DNA of 64,000 nt from Psychromonas sp030397575 (GCF_046250175.1 NZ_CP176468.1); one strand, 5' to 3'. Positions 26,025 through 35,671 are shown, counted from the stretch's first letter. Notes: generated from the sequence alone by a model not told the origin. Numbers and translations: made by a program.

Positions 26025-27155
26025 CTATTTATTGCTTTCGCTGCTAGAGACTAATTCACTGTCAGCGGATGATGCTAGTACTGGTTTTTCAGGTATTTTT
26101 TTAGACGAAAATGATATTTTATAATTAATTAAAAAATCACATGCGAGCATAAAGAACAATAAAATACCTTGAAATAAACCAGTGATAGCCGTCGGTAGAC
26201 CTAACTCTATCTGTGCTAAGTCGCTGCCCATATACAAACAGCCCATAAATAACGCAGAAATAATAATACCGAAAGGATTTAATCGACCAAGATAAGCCAC
26301 AATAATTGCTGCATAACCGTAACCAGGTGACACCGATGGGATTAACTGGCCAATGGGCCCTGTAACCTCTGCCGCACCAGCAAAACCTGCTAATGCTCCA
26401 GCAAATAACATCACGCCCCATACGACTTTATTACTACTAAAACCAGCGTAACGCGCTGCTGCTTTATCTTCTCCATAAACGCGCACAATAAAGCCTGGCA
26501 ATGTTTTAAACAAAGCAAGGCCAGTAATAAGTGCAACAATAATAGCAATGACAATACTAATGGAAGCTCGCCCATCTTCTTGAATTAATGGCAACAGGAT
26601 CGCATCAGCAAACATAGCCGATTCAGGAAAACCAAAACCTTGTGGATCTGCTAAGGGTCCATGCACTGCCCATAACAAAGTATATAAGCCAATGTAATTA
26701 AGCATAATGGTGGAAAGAATAATATTGGTTTTGAAAAAACGGTCTAATGCTGTAGGGATAGCAGCCCAAAAAGCACCGGCAATCACCCCTGAAGTCAAGA
26801 TCAAGATCATCATTCCAACGCCTGCATTTTCACCTGCTTGTATTGCAAAATAACTACTGACCACTGCGCCAATTAATAATTGACCTTCCGCCCCAATATT
26901 CCAAACATTAGCGCGAAAACAGATAGCTAATCCGGTCGCACACAACATCAAGGGTGCAGCTTTTACCATTAATTCACCGATATTATAACTATCGCTAAGC
27001 GGCATGATCACAAACACTTCAAAGGCTCTTAGTGGACTCACATCTAATAAGATAAACATCAAACTAGACGCTAACATGGTTAAGCAGATCGCAATAAAAG
27101 GCGATAACCAAGCCATTAATTTCGCACTTTCTATACGAGGTTGAACATTAAGCAT
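26025..27155 (-). CDS. BMP-type ABC transporter permease 1 (YufP-like)
   Basis: The product has 376 residues from ATG 27,155. This start has a perfect AAGGAGG seven bases before it and overlaps the ATPase stop by 8 nt; the open frame begins 10 codons earlier. About ten hydrophobic membrane segments are seen. Family motifs are NIGAEGQLLIGAVVSSYFAI (about 84-103) and the later FAGALAGFAGAAEVTGPIGQ and SPGYGYAAIIVAYLGRLNPF. These belong to the permeases that pair with Bmp/PnrA-type binding proteins and import nucleosides or purine-like compounds. Its partner permease is broken, so the transporter is probably dead. Confidence 0.88.
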   Translation of the reverse strand: MLNVQPRIESAKLMAWLSPFIAICLTMLASSLMFILLDVSPLRAFEVFVIMPLSDSYNIGELMVKAAPLMLCATGLAICFRANVWNIGAEGQLLIGAVVSSYFAIQAGENAGVGMMILILTSGVIAGAFWAAIPTALDRFFKTNIILSTIMLNYIGLYTLLWAVHGPLADPQGFGFPESAMFADAILLPLIQEDGRASISIVIAIIVALITGLALFKTLPGFIVRVYGEDKAAARYAGFSSNKVVWGVMLFAGALAGFAGAAEVTGPIGQLIPSVSPGYGYAAIIVAYLGRLNPFGIIISALFMGCLYMGSDLAQIELGLPTAITGLFQGILLFFMLACDFLINYKISFSSKKIPEKPVLASSADSELVSSSESNK

Positions 27156-28680
27156 GGTTCGCCTCCTTGTGTTCAATGAAGCCACCAGCGATCCATTTAC
27201 CTATCTCTTCGATATTCGTATGTTGCGTTTCAACAATCGGTGACAAGCGGCCTTCATACAAAGCGGTTAATCTATCGCAGACCACAAACAATTCATCAAT
27301 ATCTTCCGAGATAATTAAAATAGCCGCTCCTTGATCGCGTAATGCAATTAATTGACGGTGTATAGCACTGGCAGCACCAATATCAACCCCCCAGGTAGGA
27401 TGAGCACAAATCAATACTGTTGGAGATTGTTGGACTTCTCGCCCAATAATAAATTTTTGTAAATTACCGCCAGATAAACTTTTGGCTTGTGAGTTTTGGT
27501 TGTGACATTTGACGTTATTATCAATAATAATCTTCTTGGCCAAGGCTTTTAACTTATTACCCATAATAAAACCTCGCTCAATGATCGAAGCTGTATTTGT
27601 TAATAATGTATTATCGGTTAAACTCATTTCAGGTACAGCACCTTGACCGAGACGATCCGCTGGGACATACGCCATACCTAATGCCCTTCTTGCTCCAGCA
27701 TTTAAGTTACCAATCTGTTGCCCTGCAAAAGTGATACTGGCTTTATCTGCACGTGTATCTTCACCACTTAATGCTTCTAATAAGTCCTCTTGTCCATTAC
27801 CAGCAACACCTGCAACACCTAATATTTCACCTTTTCTAAGTGTTAAAGAGACATCAGTTAAACCACATCCAAAGGGGTTAGTTGGTGCTAATGTTAATTG
27901 CTGTGCAGTAAATATAGAGTCTTCTGTGAGTGTTTTTGGATAGTTTTCAGAAAGTATTGCCTCACTCCCTACCATCATTCTTGCAATCGATTCAGGTGTT
28001 TCTTGTGCTGGAATACATTCACCTGTCACTACACCGCCGCGCAAAATAACGGCCCGATCGCATAATTCAGTGACCTCTTTTAATTTATGACTAATAAATA
28101 AAACACTGCCACCTTCACTGGCGAGTTTTTTTAATACTCTAAATAAACCAGAGACTTCATGAGGTGTTAATACTGAAGTAGGTTCATCTAAAATAAGTAG
28201 CTTTACGTTTTGAATCAAACAACGCAAAATCTCAACGCGTTGACGCTCCCCAATACTCAGACTGTGCACATAGCGGTCAGGGTCAACATGTAGGTCATAC
28301 TTTTTACTAATATCAATAATCTCTTGGCGCAGATCATCTAGTTGTTGCACAAACTCTTTATCTAAACCCAACTCTATATTTTCTTGAACAGTTAAAGTTT
28401 CAAACACAGAAAAATGCTGAAATACCATGCCAATTCCCATGGCACGAGCTTGGTTTGGAGAGTGAATATCGACTTCTCGATTATTCCAAAAAATAGCACC
28501 AGTGTCGGGTTGATTGACCCCATAAATCATTTTCACTAAGGTGGACTTACCTGCGCCATTTTCACCTAATAATGCTAATATTTCGCCCTTATTGAGGCTC
28601 ATATTGACATTGTCATTTGCAATGACACCTGGAAAAATTTTACTCACATTCCATAGTTTGAGTAGGGGAAAATTTGCCAT
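27148..28680 (-). CDS. BMP-type ABC transporter ATPase (YufO-like, two ABC domains)
   Basis: The protein of 510 residues holds two fused ABC domains. The first has Walker A LLGENGAGKST (about 36-46), signature LSIGERQRVEI, and Walker B LLILDEPTS. The second has a degenerate Walker A (GVAGNGQEDL), signature LSGGNLQKFIIG, and a Walker B region VLICAHPTWGVD where the catalytic Glu is replaced. This asymmetry is normal for sugar/nucleoside importers such as RbsA and YufO. It is transcribed with the oxygenase (125 nt upstream) and the permeases. Confidence 0.9.
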   Translation of the reverse strand: MANFPLLKLWNVSKIFPGVIANDNVNMSLNKGEILALLGENGAGKSTLVKMIYGVNQPDTGAIFWNNREVDIHSPNQARAMGIGMVFQHFSVFETLTVQENIELGLDKEFVQQLDDLRQEIIDISKKYDLHVDPDRYVHSLSIGERQRVEILRCLIQNVKLLILDEPTSVLTPHEVSGLFRVLKKLASEGGSVLFISHKLKEVTELCDRAVILRGGVVTGECIPAQETPESIARMMVGSEAILSENYPKTLTEDSIFTAQQLTLAPTNPFGCGLTDVSLTLRKGEILGVAGVAGNGQEDLLEALSGEDTRADKASITFAGQQIGNLNAGARRALGMAYVPADRLGQGAVPEMSLTDNTLLTNTASIIERGFIMGNKLKALAKKIIIDNNVKCHNQNSQAKSLSGGNLQKFIIGREVQQSPTVLICAHPTWGVDIGAASAIHRQLIALRDQGAAILIISEDIDELFVVCDRLTALYEGRLSPIVETQHTNIEEIGKWIAGGFIEHKEANHA

Positions 28681-28805
28681 ATTATCGTTTGTTCCTTATT
28701 GATCTCTCATGCACTATTTTGATCCATTAATGCATGTATTTACCCTTGTCTCCTTGGGCAAATTTTTGCTTAATTACTAACTTTGTTAGCCAAAGTAGAT
28801 TGCCG

Positions 28806-29762
28806 CTACTCTATCTCTTCATTACGGTATTCATAAGTATCCGCGAAGCGTGACAAAATCCAATCACCAGCAGTCACATCTTGGTAAACAGGTGCTTCAC
28901 CAGGTTGTAAGCATGATTCTATTGTTGCCACCGGCGTATCAAAGTTTGGTTCAACAAAGAATGGCATTGAAAAACGCGTTGTTTGAGAAGTTGGACTTGT
29001 TACCCTATGTTTGGTTGATTTATAGCAGTCATTGGTCCAACGCTGCATTAAATCACCAATGTTCACCACAAAGCTGTTTTCAACCGGTGTAGCATCTAGC
29101 CAATTACCATGGCGATCTTGGACCTGTAATCCACCAATATGATCTTGGTATAACAAGGTAATACAACCATAATCCGTATGTGCTCCAGCACCATTTTGTT
29201 GGCCTTGTTGAGGTGGGTAATGAATTAAACGTAAGACACTCACAGGATAACTAAAATGTTGACTAAAAAAGTCAATTGGTAACGATAATGCTAAAGCCAT
29301 TGCTTTTAAAATTCTTAAGGCAACCTCCATACTCAATTGATATTGTTGTTGCATTAATTGAATAAAGCCATCGACGTTAGGATATTGATTTGGTCCATAT
29401 AATTGCCCACAACGAGCTACTTGAGGATGATATGGGCTAAGGTCTAAGGCCATATCAAAGGTTTCTTTATGATCACTAGGTCCATTAGGATCTAGTTGTT
29501 CAGCACTCACTTGCCCCCACCCACGGTGATTGCTTGAATGCTGAATATTAATTTTTTGTTTAGCAAACTCAGGTAAAGAGAAGAAAGTGTTTGCCATCGA
29601 CTGTACGTTATCAAACTGCTGTTTAGGAATGCCATGACCTGTCACGTAAAAAAATCCAGTATCACGACATGCTTTATCAATGGCAGTGATCACATCACTC
29701 CACTGGCTAATATCATCACTTTGCAGTGCCGTTATATCAATGATGGGTAAGTTTAAGGTCAT
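28806..29762 (-). CDS. 2-oxoglutarate/Fe(II)-dependent oxygenase, isopenicillin-N-synthase type
   Basis: The protein has 318 residues. The N-terminal DIOX_N region (about 5-120, with ACRDTGFFYVTGHGIP) is followed by the jelly-roll core. Iron ligands are visible as H-x-D in GAHTDYGCITLLYQD and a later His in STKHRVTSP; R-x-S in TTRFSMPFF is the 2-oxoglutarate anchor. The gene lies between the binding-protein gene and the ATPase of the BMP-type importer, so its substrate is likely the imported compound, perhaps a purine or other N-heterocycle. The exact substrate cannot be read from the sequence. Confidence 0.85.
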   Translation of the reverse strand: MTLNLPIIDITALQSDDISQWSDVITAIDKACRDTGFFYVTGHGIPKQQFDNVQSMANTFFSLPEFAKQKINIQHSSNHRGWGQVSAEQLDPNGPSDHKETFDMALDLSPYHPQVARCGQLYGPNQYPNVDGFIQLMQQQYQLSMEVALRILKAMALALSLPIDFFSQHFSYPVSVLRLIHYPPQQGQQNGAGAHTDYGCITLLYQDHIGGLQVQDRHGNWLDATPVENSFVVNIGDLMQRWTNDCYKSTKHRVTSPTSQTTRFSMPFFVEPNFDTPVATIESCLQPGEAPVYQDVTAGDWILSRFADTYEYRNEEIE

Positions 29763-29804
29763 AGTGTATATCCTAAAATTGGGTATTTAATTGAGCGAGG
29801 AAAA

Positions 29805-29828
29805 TTAGTGCTAGCGAACTAGCACTAA
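29805..29828 (-). terminator. Hairpin between binding-protein gene and oxygenase gene
   Basis: TTAGTGCTAG and CTAGCACTAA pair perfectly over 10 bp; on the transcribed minus strand the loop is UUCG. It starts 13 nt after the binding-protein stop. There is no T run, so it is more likely a 3' end protector or a partial attenuator that leaves more mRNA for the binding protein than for the membrane parts, a common arrangement in ABC importer operons. Confidence 0.6.
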
Positions 29829-29841
29829 GTAAGGAGGCTAT

Positions 29842-30921
29842 TTATTGTGGAATTTTTGCATCGATGCCTTCTACATACCACATCACACCAGCTAACTCTT
29901 CATCAGTTAGTGTTTTGCCAGCAGGGATAACTTCATTACCTTGGTTATCCTTCATTGGCCCTGTGAATGGATGGAATTCACCCGATTTAATTTTTGCTTC
30001 AGTTTCACTGATGGCTGTTTTAATCTCATCACTCAGATTTGGATTAACAGAGACGATTTGTAAAATCTCTTCTTTGAAACCGCCCCAGTAATCTTCAGGT
30101 TTCCAAGTGTTATCCATGATCTTTTGTACGGTATCAATGTAGTAAGGTCCCCAATGATCACGTACCGAGAACATATGCGCAGTAGGTGCAAAGTGGCTCA
30201 TGTCAGAGGCTTGGCCAACCCCCATTTTACCGCGTTTTTCAGCAGCAATAAGCGGTGCTGGACTATCTGTATGCTGTAAAATCACATCAGCACCTTGATC
30301 CATTAAGGCATTTGCTGCATCAGCTTCTTTACCTGGATCGTACCAAGTGCTTACCCAAACAATTTTCATTTTTACATCAGGGTTAACACTTTTAGCGCCT
30401 AAATAAACGGCATTGATATCACGAATAACTTCTGGAATTGGGAAAGAGGCAATATAACCCAATACGTTAGACTCTGTTTCCATACCTGCTGCAACACCAG
30501 AAACATAACGGCCTTGATAAGTACTTAATAAGTACGTACCCACATTTTTACTGCGTTTGTAACCCGTTGCGTTTTCAAAATGCACTTTAGGGAAACGTTT
30601 TGCCACTTTAATGGTTGGATTCATAAATCCAAAAGAGGTCGTGAAGATAACATCATGGCCAGACTTAGCTAACTGAGTGATAACTCGTTCAGCATCAGCA
30701 CCTTCGGGTACATTCTCAACATAAGTTGTTTCTACTTTACCATCAAAGTGTTTTTCTAACTCTAATCGGCCTTGATCATGTTCATAACTCCAACCGTGGT
30801 CGCCCACAGGTCCCACATACACAAACCCCACTTTTAATGGATCATCCGCAGCTTGTGTTGTCGGTAACAAGAACGCGTTAACAGCCAAAGCAGCAACCGT
30901 CACTAATTTGTTGAACTTCAT
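29842..30921 (-). CDS. BMP/PnrA-family periplasmic binding protein
   Basis: The product has 359 residues from ATG 30,921, which has GGGAG seven bases upstream; an ATG nine codons earlier has none. The signal peptide (MKFNKLVTVAALAVNAFLLP then TTQA) has no lipobox cysteine, so it is free in the periplasm instead of a lipoprotein. Family marks are GFVYVGPVGDHGWSYEHDQG and LAKSGHDVIFTTSFGF. BMP-family proteins bind nucleosides or purine derivatives. It is the first gene of the operon that the island interrupts at its far end. Confidence 0.9.
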   Translation of the reverse strand: MKFNKLVTVAALAVNAFLLPTTQAADDPLKVGFVYVGPVGDHGWSYEHDQGRLELEKHFDGKVETTYVENVPEGADAERVITQLAKSGHDVIFTTSFGFMNPTIKVAKRFPKVHFENATGYKRSKNVGTYLLSTYQGRYVSGVAAGMETESNVLGYIASFPIPEVIRDINAVYLGAKSVNPDVKMKIVWVSTWYDPGKEADAANALMDQGADVILQHTDSPAPLIAAEKRGKMGVGQASDMSHFAPTAHMFSVRDHWGPYYIDTVQKIMDNTWKPEDYWGGFKEEILQIVSVNPNLSDEIKTAISETEAKIKSGEFHPFTGPMKDNQGNEVIPAGKTLTDEELAGVMWYVEGIDAKIPQ

Positions 30922-31238
30922 AAATAACTCCCTTTTATTTAACATCAAATAACACTTAACTACAGTTAGTTAGCAAAAAGCAGACCAATAAAAACTTAAA
31001 CGTTAACAATGCCTACCATAGCTAGCTAAACAGTGTTTTAAATAATTTATTTGGATCAGAAATCATTAAAAAAAATTAAAGTTTGTACTCTTTTGGTGCA
31101 GTTTCCTGACCATTTGCACAAATTGTAAGATCTAGTTGGAAAATGCTAAACCATTTTAAACATAAGTAATAAATCGTGATTAAAGATCAAATAGAAATGG
31201 AATATTCTTGATATTACGTCTTAATTTTTGCAAGACCA

Positions 31239-31285
31239 CTTTTTACTTTGTAACCGAATGATGATTTTTGTTACAAAGTAAAAAG
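31239..31285. promoter_or_regulatory. 16-bp perfect inverted repeat with two TTACNNNGTAA boxes
   Basis: CTTTTTACTTTGTAAC (31,239-31,254) pairs perfectly with 31,270-31,285 across a 15-nt spacer. Each arm contains an 11-bp palindrome: TTACTTTGTAA at 31,243-31,253 and TTACAAAGTAA at 31,271-31,281, centres 28 bp apart. This suggests paired operators for a dimeric repressor, or a strong hairpin. It sits between two divergent operons. Confidence 0.6.
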
Positions 31286-31329
31286 GGCATCAATATAGCC
31301 ATAACATGACCATCTTTTAGCCTCCAAGA

Positions 31330-31340
31330 TTACCTTGTAA
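31330..31340. promoter_or_regulatory. Third TTACNNNGTAA box
   Basis: TTACCTTGTAA has the same arms as the two boxes at 31,243-31,281 and differs only in the three central bases. Its centre is 59 bp from that of the nearer box. Confidence 0.45.
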
Positions 31341-31703
31341 ATGAAGTACTAAGCCTTGCTTTAAAAAATTTGATTAACTCTAATGAGTTATCTATTTATT
31401 CCCTACTTCCTGCAACTGAAAACCCTATAATTAGATTAAAGGCGTTACAAACTAGTTACCTTTTGTTACATAAAATCAATTACATAAGAGATATTGATCG
31501 CTTTTTCACTAGCAGTTTTTCCTATAATGCTCAGCGAATTAAAAATACACAGCAGATAAATTAAAGATAAAACAGAGTCATAAAGCTCATAGGATTTATC
31601 TATAAAAGCTGACTTTTTTCATCTTAGGTAACTCAGTTAATCATTCATTTTTTATTGAAGAACTGAGAAAAGGTGTTTTATCAGGAAACTACAAGGAAGA
31701 TGT

Positions 31704-34700
31704 ATGTATTATAAAAGATCGATTATTTCATGTGTTGTCTCTATGGCATTACTGTCTGGCTGCAATAATGATACGGAAGAAGTTACAAACGACAACGCTA
31801 TAACAACTGTTGATTCGAAAGTCCCTTATTTTCAAGACTGGCCGAAAATCAATAGTGCCGTCGCCGTTGACCCAAGTATTGAAGCAGCCATAGCCACTAT
31901 CCTGGAACAAATGACGTTAGCAGAAAAAGTAGGTCAAATGATTCAACCCGATCTCCGTGAAGTGACTGTTGAAGAAGCTAAACAATATAAATTAGGTTCG
32001 TTATTAAACGGCGGCGGTGCTTGGCCTAATGATGATAAATATGCAACCGCAGCAGATTGGGCAGAAAAAGCAGACGAATATTATGATGCATTAGCAGAAG
32101 CCTACGAAGATAGACCTTTTAAGATTCCTTTTATGTGGGCAACCGATGCGGTTCACGGCCATAACAATGTTTACCGTGCAACAGTCTTCCCGCATAACAT
32201 TGGCTTAGGCGCGGCCAATAATCCTGAATTAATCTATGAAATTGGTATCGCCACCGCACAAGAAATTGTAGCAACTGGCCTAGATTGGACCTTCGCGCCT
32301 ACTGTAGCGGCACCTCGTGATTATCGCTGGGGTCGAGTGTATGAAGGCTACTCAGAAGATCCTGAGATTATTTACCAATTTGCAGGACAAATGGTAGCTG
32401 GCCTTCAAGGTGGATCGGAAGGATTAAAAGGTCAAACCAATGTTATCTCTAATGTAAAACATTGGGTCGGAGATGGTGGAACCTTCGATGGTGAAGACCG
32501 TGGTGAGAATCATTATAGCGAAGAGTACCTTCGTAATATCCACGCGACAGGCTATTTCGCTGGGTTAGATGCTGGCGCTCAAGTCGTCATGAGCTCTTTT
32601 AATTCGTGGCACAACCAAGCCAATTATGACCAAACAGAAAGCGGTGAGTACAATTATAAACTGCACGGTAGTAAATATTTATTGAATGATATCTTAAAAG
32701 ATAAAATGGGCTTTGATGGGATTATTGTTACTGACTGGAATGGTCAACAAGAGATCACTGGTTGCACTGCATCTAATTGTCCTGAAGCGGTGAATGCAGG
32801 TAACGATGTATTCATGGTTACTTCAAGAAGTGATTGGCAAGCTTTCTACAGCAATGTGATTGACCAAGTCAATGATGGCACCATAGCCATTGAACGTATT
32901 AATGATGCAGTTACTCGTATTTTACGTGTCAAAATGCGTGCAGACCTTTGGAATAAACCTAAACCATCACAACGAGAACTCGCTGGAGATGCTGATATCT
33001 TAGGCTCTGATGCACACAGAGCTTTAGCACGACAAGCAGTGAGTGAATCACTAGTATTACTTAAAAACAAAGATAATATTTTACCATTAAGCAAGGAAGC
33101 AAGTTACATAGTAACCGGTAGCGCAGCCAATGATATTCAAAAGCAAACCGGTGGTTGGAGCTTAACTTGGCAAGGTACTGAAAACACCATTGAAGATGAC
33201 TTTCCTGGTTCAACAACGTTATTAATGGCTTTTCAAGATGTAGTCGGGACGGAACAAGTCTTTACAAATGCTTCAGAAGCGCCAGAGGATGCAATTGCTA
33301 TCGTCGTCATTGGTGAAGATCCTTATGCAGAAATGTTTGGTGATATTAAATCTACACAAACCTTAGCGTTTTCTTCATTAGATGCAACCTATGCAGCTGA
33401 CCTTGCAACAGTGCAAGAGATGAAAGAAGCGGGTCATAAAGTGGTAACTGTATTCTATTCTGGTCGCCCTTTGTACGTAAATGAAGAGATCAATGCGTCG
33501 GATGCATTTATTGCTGCTTGGTTACCTGGCACAGAGGCAGGCGGCATCACCGATGTGTTATTTGCTAATAACGGCATGGATTTTACAGGTCGCCTCTCCT
33601 ACTCATGGCCAATGACCGTGTGTTCAACCACTATTAATCGTCATGCACCGAATATTGCCGATTACAGCACACCAGTAGATGGCACAACAGGCATATTGAT
33701 TGAGCAAGATATTGAAGGAGAGCATAAACCACTGTTTCCTTACGGCTATGGCTTAGCTTATGCGTCAATTGAAACACAATCAGTTACTACTGATTTAGAC
33801 AATATCGAACTTGATGAACGAGATTATGGTTGTGGTCAATCGGAGCCAGACACGGATACAGCAACCGTCAATTTAGAGATATACGGCCGAGAATCTTCTG
33901 GTGAATTCACCGCTCGTATTAGTGGTGAAGCAAATGGATGGGCTGGAGTAGAAGTATCAAATGGCTCTGAAACAACCATTGGCTCGATCACTACCACCCC
34001 AATTAACTACTTACATCAACAAGATGCAATCCATGTTAGCTTTAGTGGGGAATCACCTGCTCAAGTGTATTTACAGACCAGCGATACCAATGGTATTGAT
34101 AAATACAGTTACGTTAATGCCGATGCAACTCTGCAATTTGATATCGATATGAAAACAGCTGCTCCAGAAAGTCTTATCCTGTCCACACATTGTGAGTGGC
34201 CATGTTTAGGTGAAGTGGCGATCAATAAAGCTTTACCCGAAGCAAGCACTGCAAATGAAAGTAACTGGACAACCATCAAAGTGCCATTATCTTGCTTAGT
34301 GGACGAAGGTATGGACTTCTCAATAGTAAATACACCTTTCCTATTATATTCAACAGAAGCCGTTGAGTTTAACTTAGGTGAGATTCGTTACGTCCCAAGT
34401 AGCATAGATACTGCCGCAGACGCAATCAGCTGTGACGCATTACAAGAAGATGCGTTACCTCCATTGGACAGTAATGAAGTTACTGTCCAAGATACTTGGC
34501 TTAACCTAAGTACATACCAAACCACTACAGATGATTGGTCTACTATCGAAGGACACGTCACCTATAGTGAAGAAACCGTCAATGATGAAACCATATTATC
34601 CATTGTTTACAATGCCACTAGCCCTGAAAGCTATAAAGGTATTGTTAATATTGAGGGCGATGCGCAAAACCTATCAAACTATGTAGAAGGGACATTAACA

Positions 34701-34991
34701 TTTGATTTATTTATTGAAAATTACGGCGAACCAGCAAATGATGGAGAAACCGCCACGGAGGGATTAGTGATCAAAATGGAATCTGAAAATGGGGTAGGCA
34801 ATGATTACCTACTACCAAAAGCCAACTATGCTGCAGGTGAATGGCATACTGTTACCACTAATATTAATGATTTAAATACCGGCAGTTTGGATATAACCAC
34901 TGTCAATAAACCATTGGCATTACTCGCTTCTTGGGGTTCTTCTCAAGCTGGATTTAGCTTTAAAGTAAAAAACATTCAACTAGCGAAATAA
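31704..34991 (+). CDS. Secreted GH3 beta-glucosidase/exoglucanase lipoprotein
   Basis: The protein has 1095 residues. A lipoprotein signal (LLSGC, Cys 20) directs it to a membrane surface. The GH3 catalytic barrel follows, with FAPTVAAPRDYRWGRVYEGY, the KHWVGDGGT motif, and the nucleophile region GIIVTDWNG (Asp 344). The C-terminal alpha/beta domain includes VVIGEDPYAEMFGD and ends near residue 700. Then comes a galactose-binding-like domain (about 725-925) as in ExoP-type marine glucosidases. An extra beta-rich module (about 930-1095, starting EVTVQDTWLNLSTYQ) is probably carbohydrate-binding. It likely removes glucose from beta-glucans such as laminarin. AAGGAAG precedes ATG. Confidence 0.88.
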   Translation: MYYKRSIISCVVSMALLSGCNNDTEEVTNDNAITTVDSKVPYFQDWPKINSAVAVDPSIEAAIATILEQMTLAEKVGQMIQPDLREVTVEEAKQYKLGSLLNGGGAWPNDDKYATAADWAEKADEYYDALAEAYEDRPFKIPFMWATDAVHGHNNVYRATVFPHNIGLGAANNPELIYEIGIATAQEIVATGLDWTFAPTVAAPRDYRWGRVYEGYSEDPEIIYQFAGQMVAGLQGGSEGLKGQTNVISNVKHWVGDGGTFDGEDRGENHYSEEYLRNIHATGYFAGLDAGAQVVMSSFNSWHNQANYDQTESGEYNYKLHGSKYLLNDILKDKMGFDGIIVTDWNGQQEITGCTASNCPEAVNAGNDVFMVTSRSDWQAFYSNVIDQVNDGTIAIERINDAVTRILRVKMRADLWNKPKPSQRELAGDADILGSDAHRALARQAVSESLVLLKNKDNILPLSKEASYIVTGSAANDIQKQTGGWSLTWQGTENTIEDDFPGSTTLLMAFQDVVGTEQVFTNASEAPEDAIAIVVIGEDPYAEMFGDIKSTQTLAFSSLDATYAADLATVQEMKEAGHKVVTVFYSGRPLYVNEEINASDAFIAAWLPGTEAGGITDVLFANNGMDFTGRLSYSWPMTVCSTTINRHAPNIADYSTPVDGTTGILIEQDIEGEHKPLFPYGYGLAYASIETQSVTTDLDNIELDERDYGCGQSEPDTDTATVNLEIYGRESSGEFTARISGEANGWAGVEVSNGSETTIGSITTTPINYLHQQDAIHVSFSGESPAQVYLQTSDTNGIDKYSYVNADATLQFDIDMKTAAPESLILSTHCEWPCLGEVAINKALPEASTANESNWTTIKVPLSCLVDEGMDFSIVNTPFLLYSTEAVEFNLGEIRYVPSSIDTAADAISCDALQEDALPPLDSNEVTVQDTWLNLSTYQTTTDDWSTIEGHVTYSEETVNDETILSIVYNATSPESYKGIVNIEGDAQNLSNYVEGTLTFDLFIENYGEPANDGETATEGLVIKMESENGVGNDYLLPKANYAAGEWHTVTTNINDLNTGSLDITTVNKPLALLASWGSSQAGFSFKVKNIQLAK

Positions 34992-35010
34992 TTCAAAGTT
35001 AGTTGTACTC

Positions 35011-35050
35011 ACCTTTAAAGTACTAGCAAATCTGTCGGTACTTTAAAGGT
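35011..35050 (+). terminator. Terminator after the GH3 gene
   Basis: ACCTTTAAAGTAC (35,011-35,023) and GTACTTTAAAGGT (35,038-35,050) form a perfect 13-bp stem with a 14-nt loop, followed by TTCTCT. The stem is AT-rich and the T run is imperfect, but the position 20 nt after the stop fits a terminator. Confidence 0.6.
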
Positions 35051-35155
35051 TTCTCTAGTTATCCTTCTCTCCCTTTGCTGCAGGCTTTACTTAAACTGAT
35101 CTTAGTCACCTTCATAAACGTAATATTTAGTAGCCATTTTTAAAGGATTAAAATT

Positions 35156-35671
35156 ATGTTTAAACATTTATTATCTGCACTAATATTATGCATCACCTCT
35201 GTCGGTGCATTCGCTAATATTCAAATCCAATTTCGCGATGGCGCGCCAAAAGATAAATTTTCAATCAGTAATAATAGCAAATGTAACATACAAGAGATGG
35301 CTTTAAATATTGACTTAACTAATAGCGTAGGACGTTTAATTTTTGATACCACTGCATCAGGTCAAGGTGTAGAAGTTTTTCAACCCTTTGAAGTGACATC
35401 GGGTAATATCTCTCTGCATTCTGGCAATAAAGTGAACGATGGTGATAAACAACTGCCTTTGTGGGTATCGATGAATGCCAATGAAGTTCTTAGTTTTACC
35501 ATTGATGTTGATGACACATTAAGCAACAGTGAACTAGGTAACATTCGTGTGACTAGTTCAGAAATTGCACAAGGTAATGTCAGTGCAACAATTAAGGGAA
35601 ATGAAACAATTCGGGCGACGTTTGATAACAATGGTAAAGCAGTACTAACCCTAGCCGGCTGCCCTGCTTAA
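35156..35671 (+). CDS. Secreted aggregation-factor-core-like protein
   Basis: The protein has 171 residues with a clean signal peptide (MFKHLLSALILCITSVGAFA). The mature part is beta-rich with IQIQFRDGAPKDKFSISNNS, VEVFQPFEV and LSFTIDVDDTLSNSELGNIR. From memory this matches proteins annotated as aggregation factor core (MAFp3-like) in marine bacteria. Two cysteines (in NSKCNIQE and LAGCPA) could form a disulphide between the ends. It is followed by a convergent gene and has its own AAAGGA ribosome site. Function is unknown; an extracytoplasmic adhesion or binding role is a guess. Confidence 0.7.
   Translation: MFKHLLSALILCITSVGAFANIQIQFRDGAPKDKFSISNNSKCNIQEMALNIDLTNSVGRLIFDTTASGQGVEVFQPFEVTSGNISLHSGNKVNDGDKQLPLWVSMNANEVLSFTIDVDDTLSNSELGNIRVTSSEIAQGNVSATIKGNETIRATFDNNGKAVLTLAGCPA

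Larger units (their letters stand above)
30949..31703. other. 755-bp divergent control region
   Basis: No credible gene lies here. One frame of 64 codons (31,370-31,564) has no ribosome site and poor composition. The region separates the minus-strand transporter operon from the plus-strand GH3 gene and holds three TTACNNNGTAA boxes, listed separately. A GG-N10-GC pattern on the minus strand (31,097-31,112) resembles a weak sigma-54 promoter but has few other matches. Confidence 0.6.

Noticed and set aside
31097..31112. Sigma-54-like promoter upstream of the transporter operon
   Set aside because: Only the GG-N10-GC spacing fits; most other consensus bases do not.
31370..31564. 64-codon plus-strand frame in the gap before the GH3 gene
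   Set aside because: No ribosome site, AT-driven composition, no recognisable pattern; lies within a control region.
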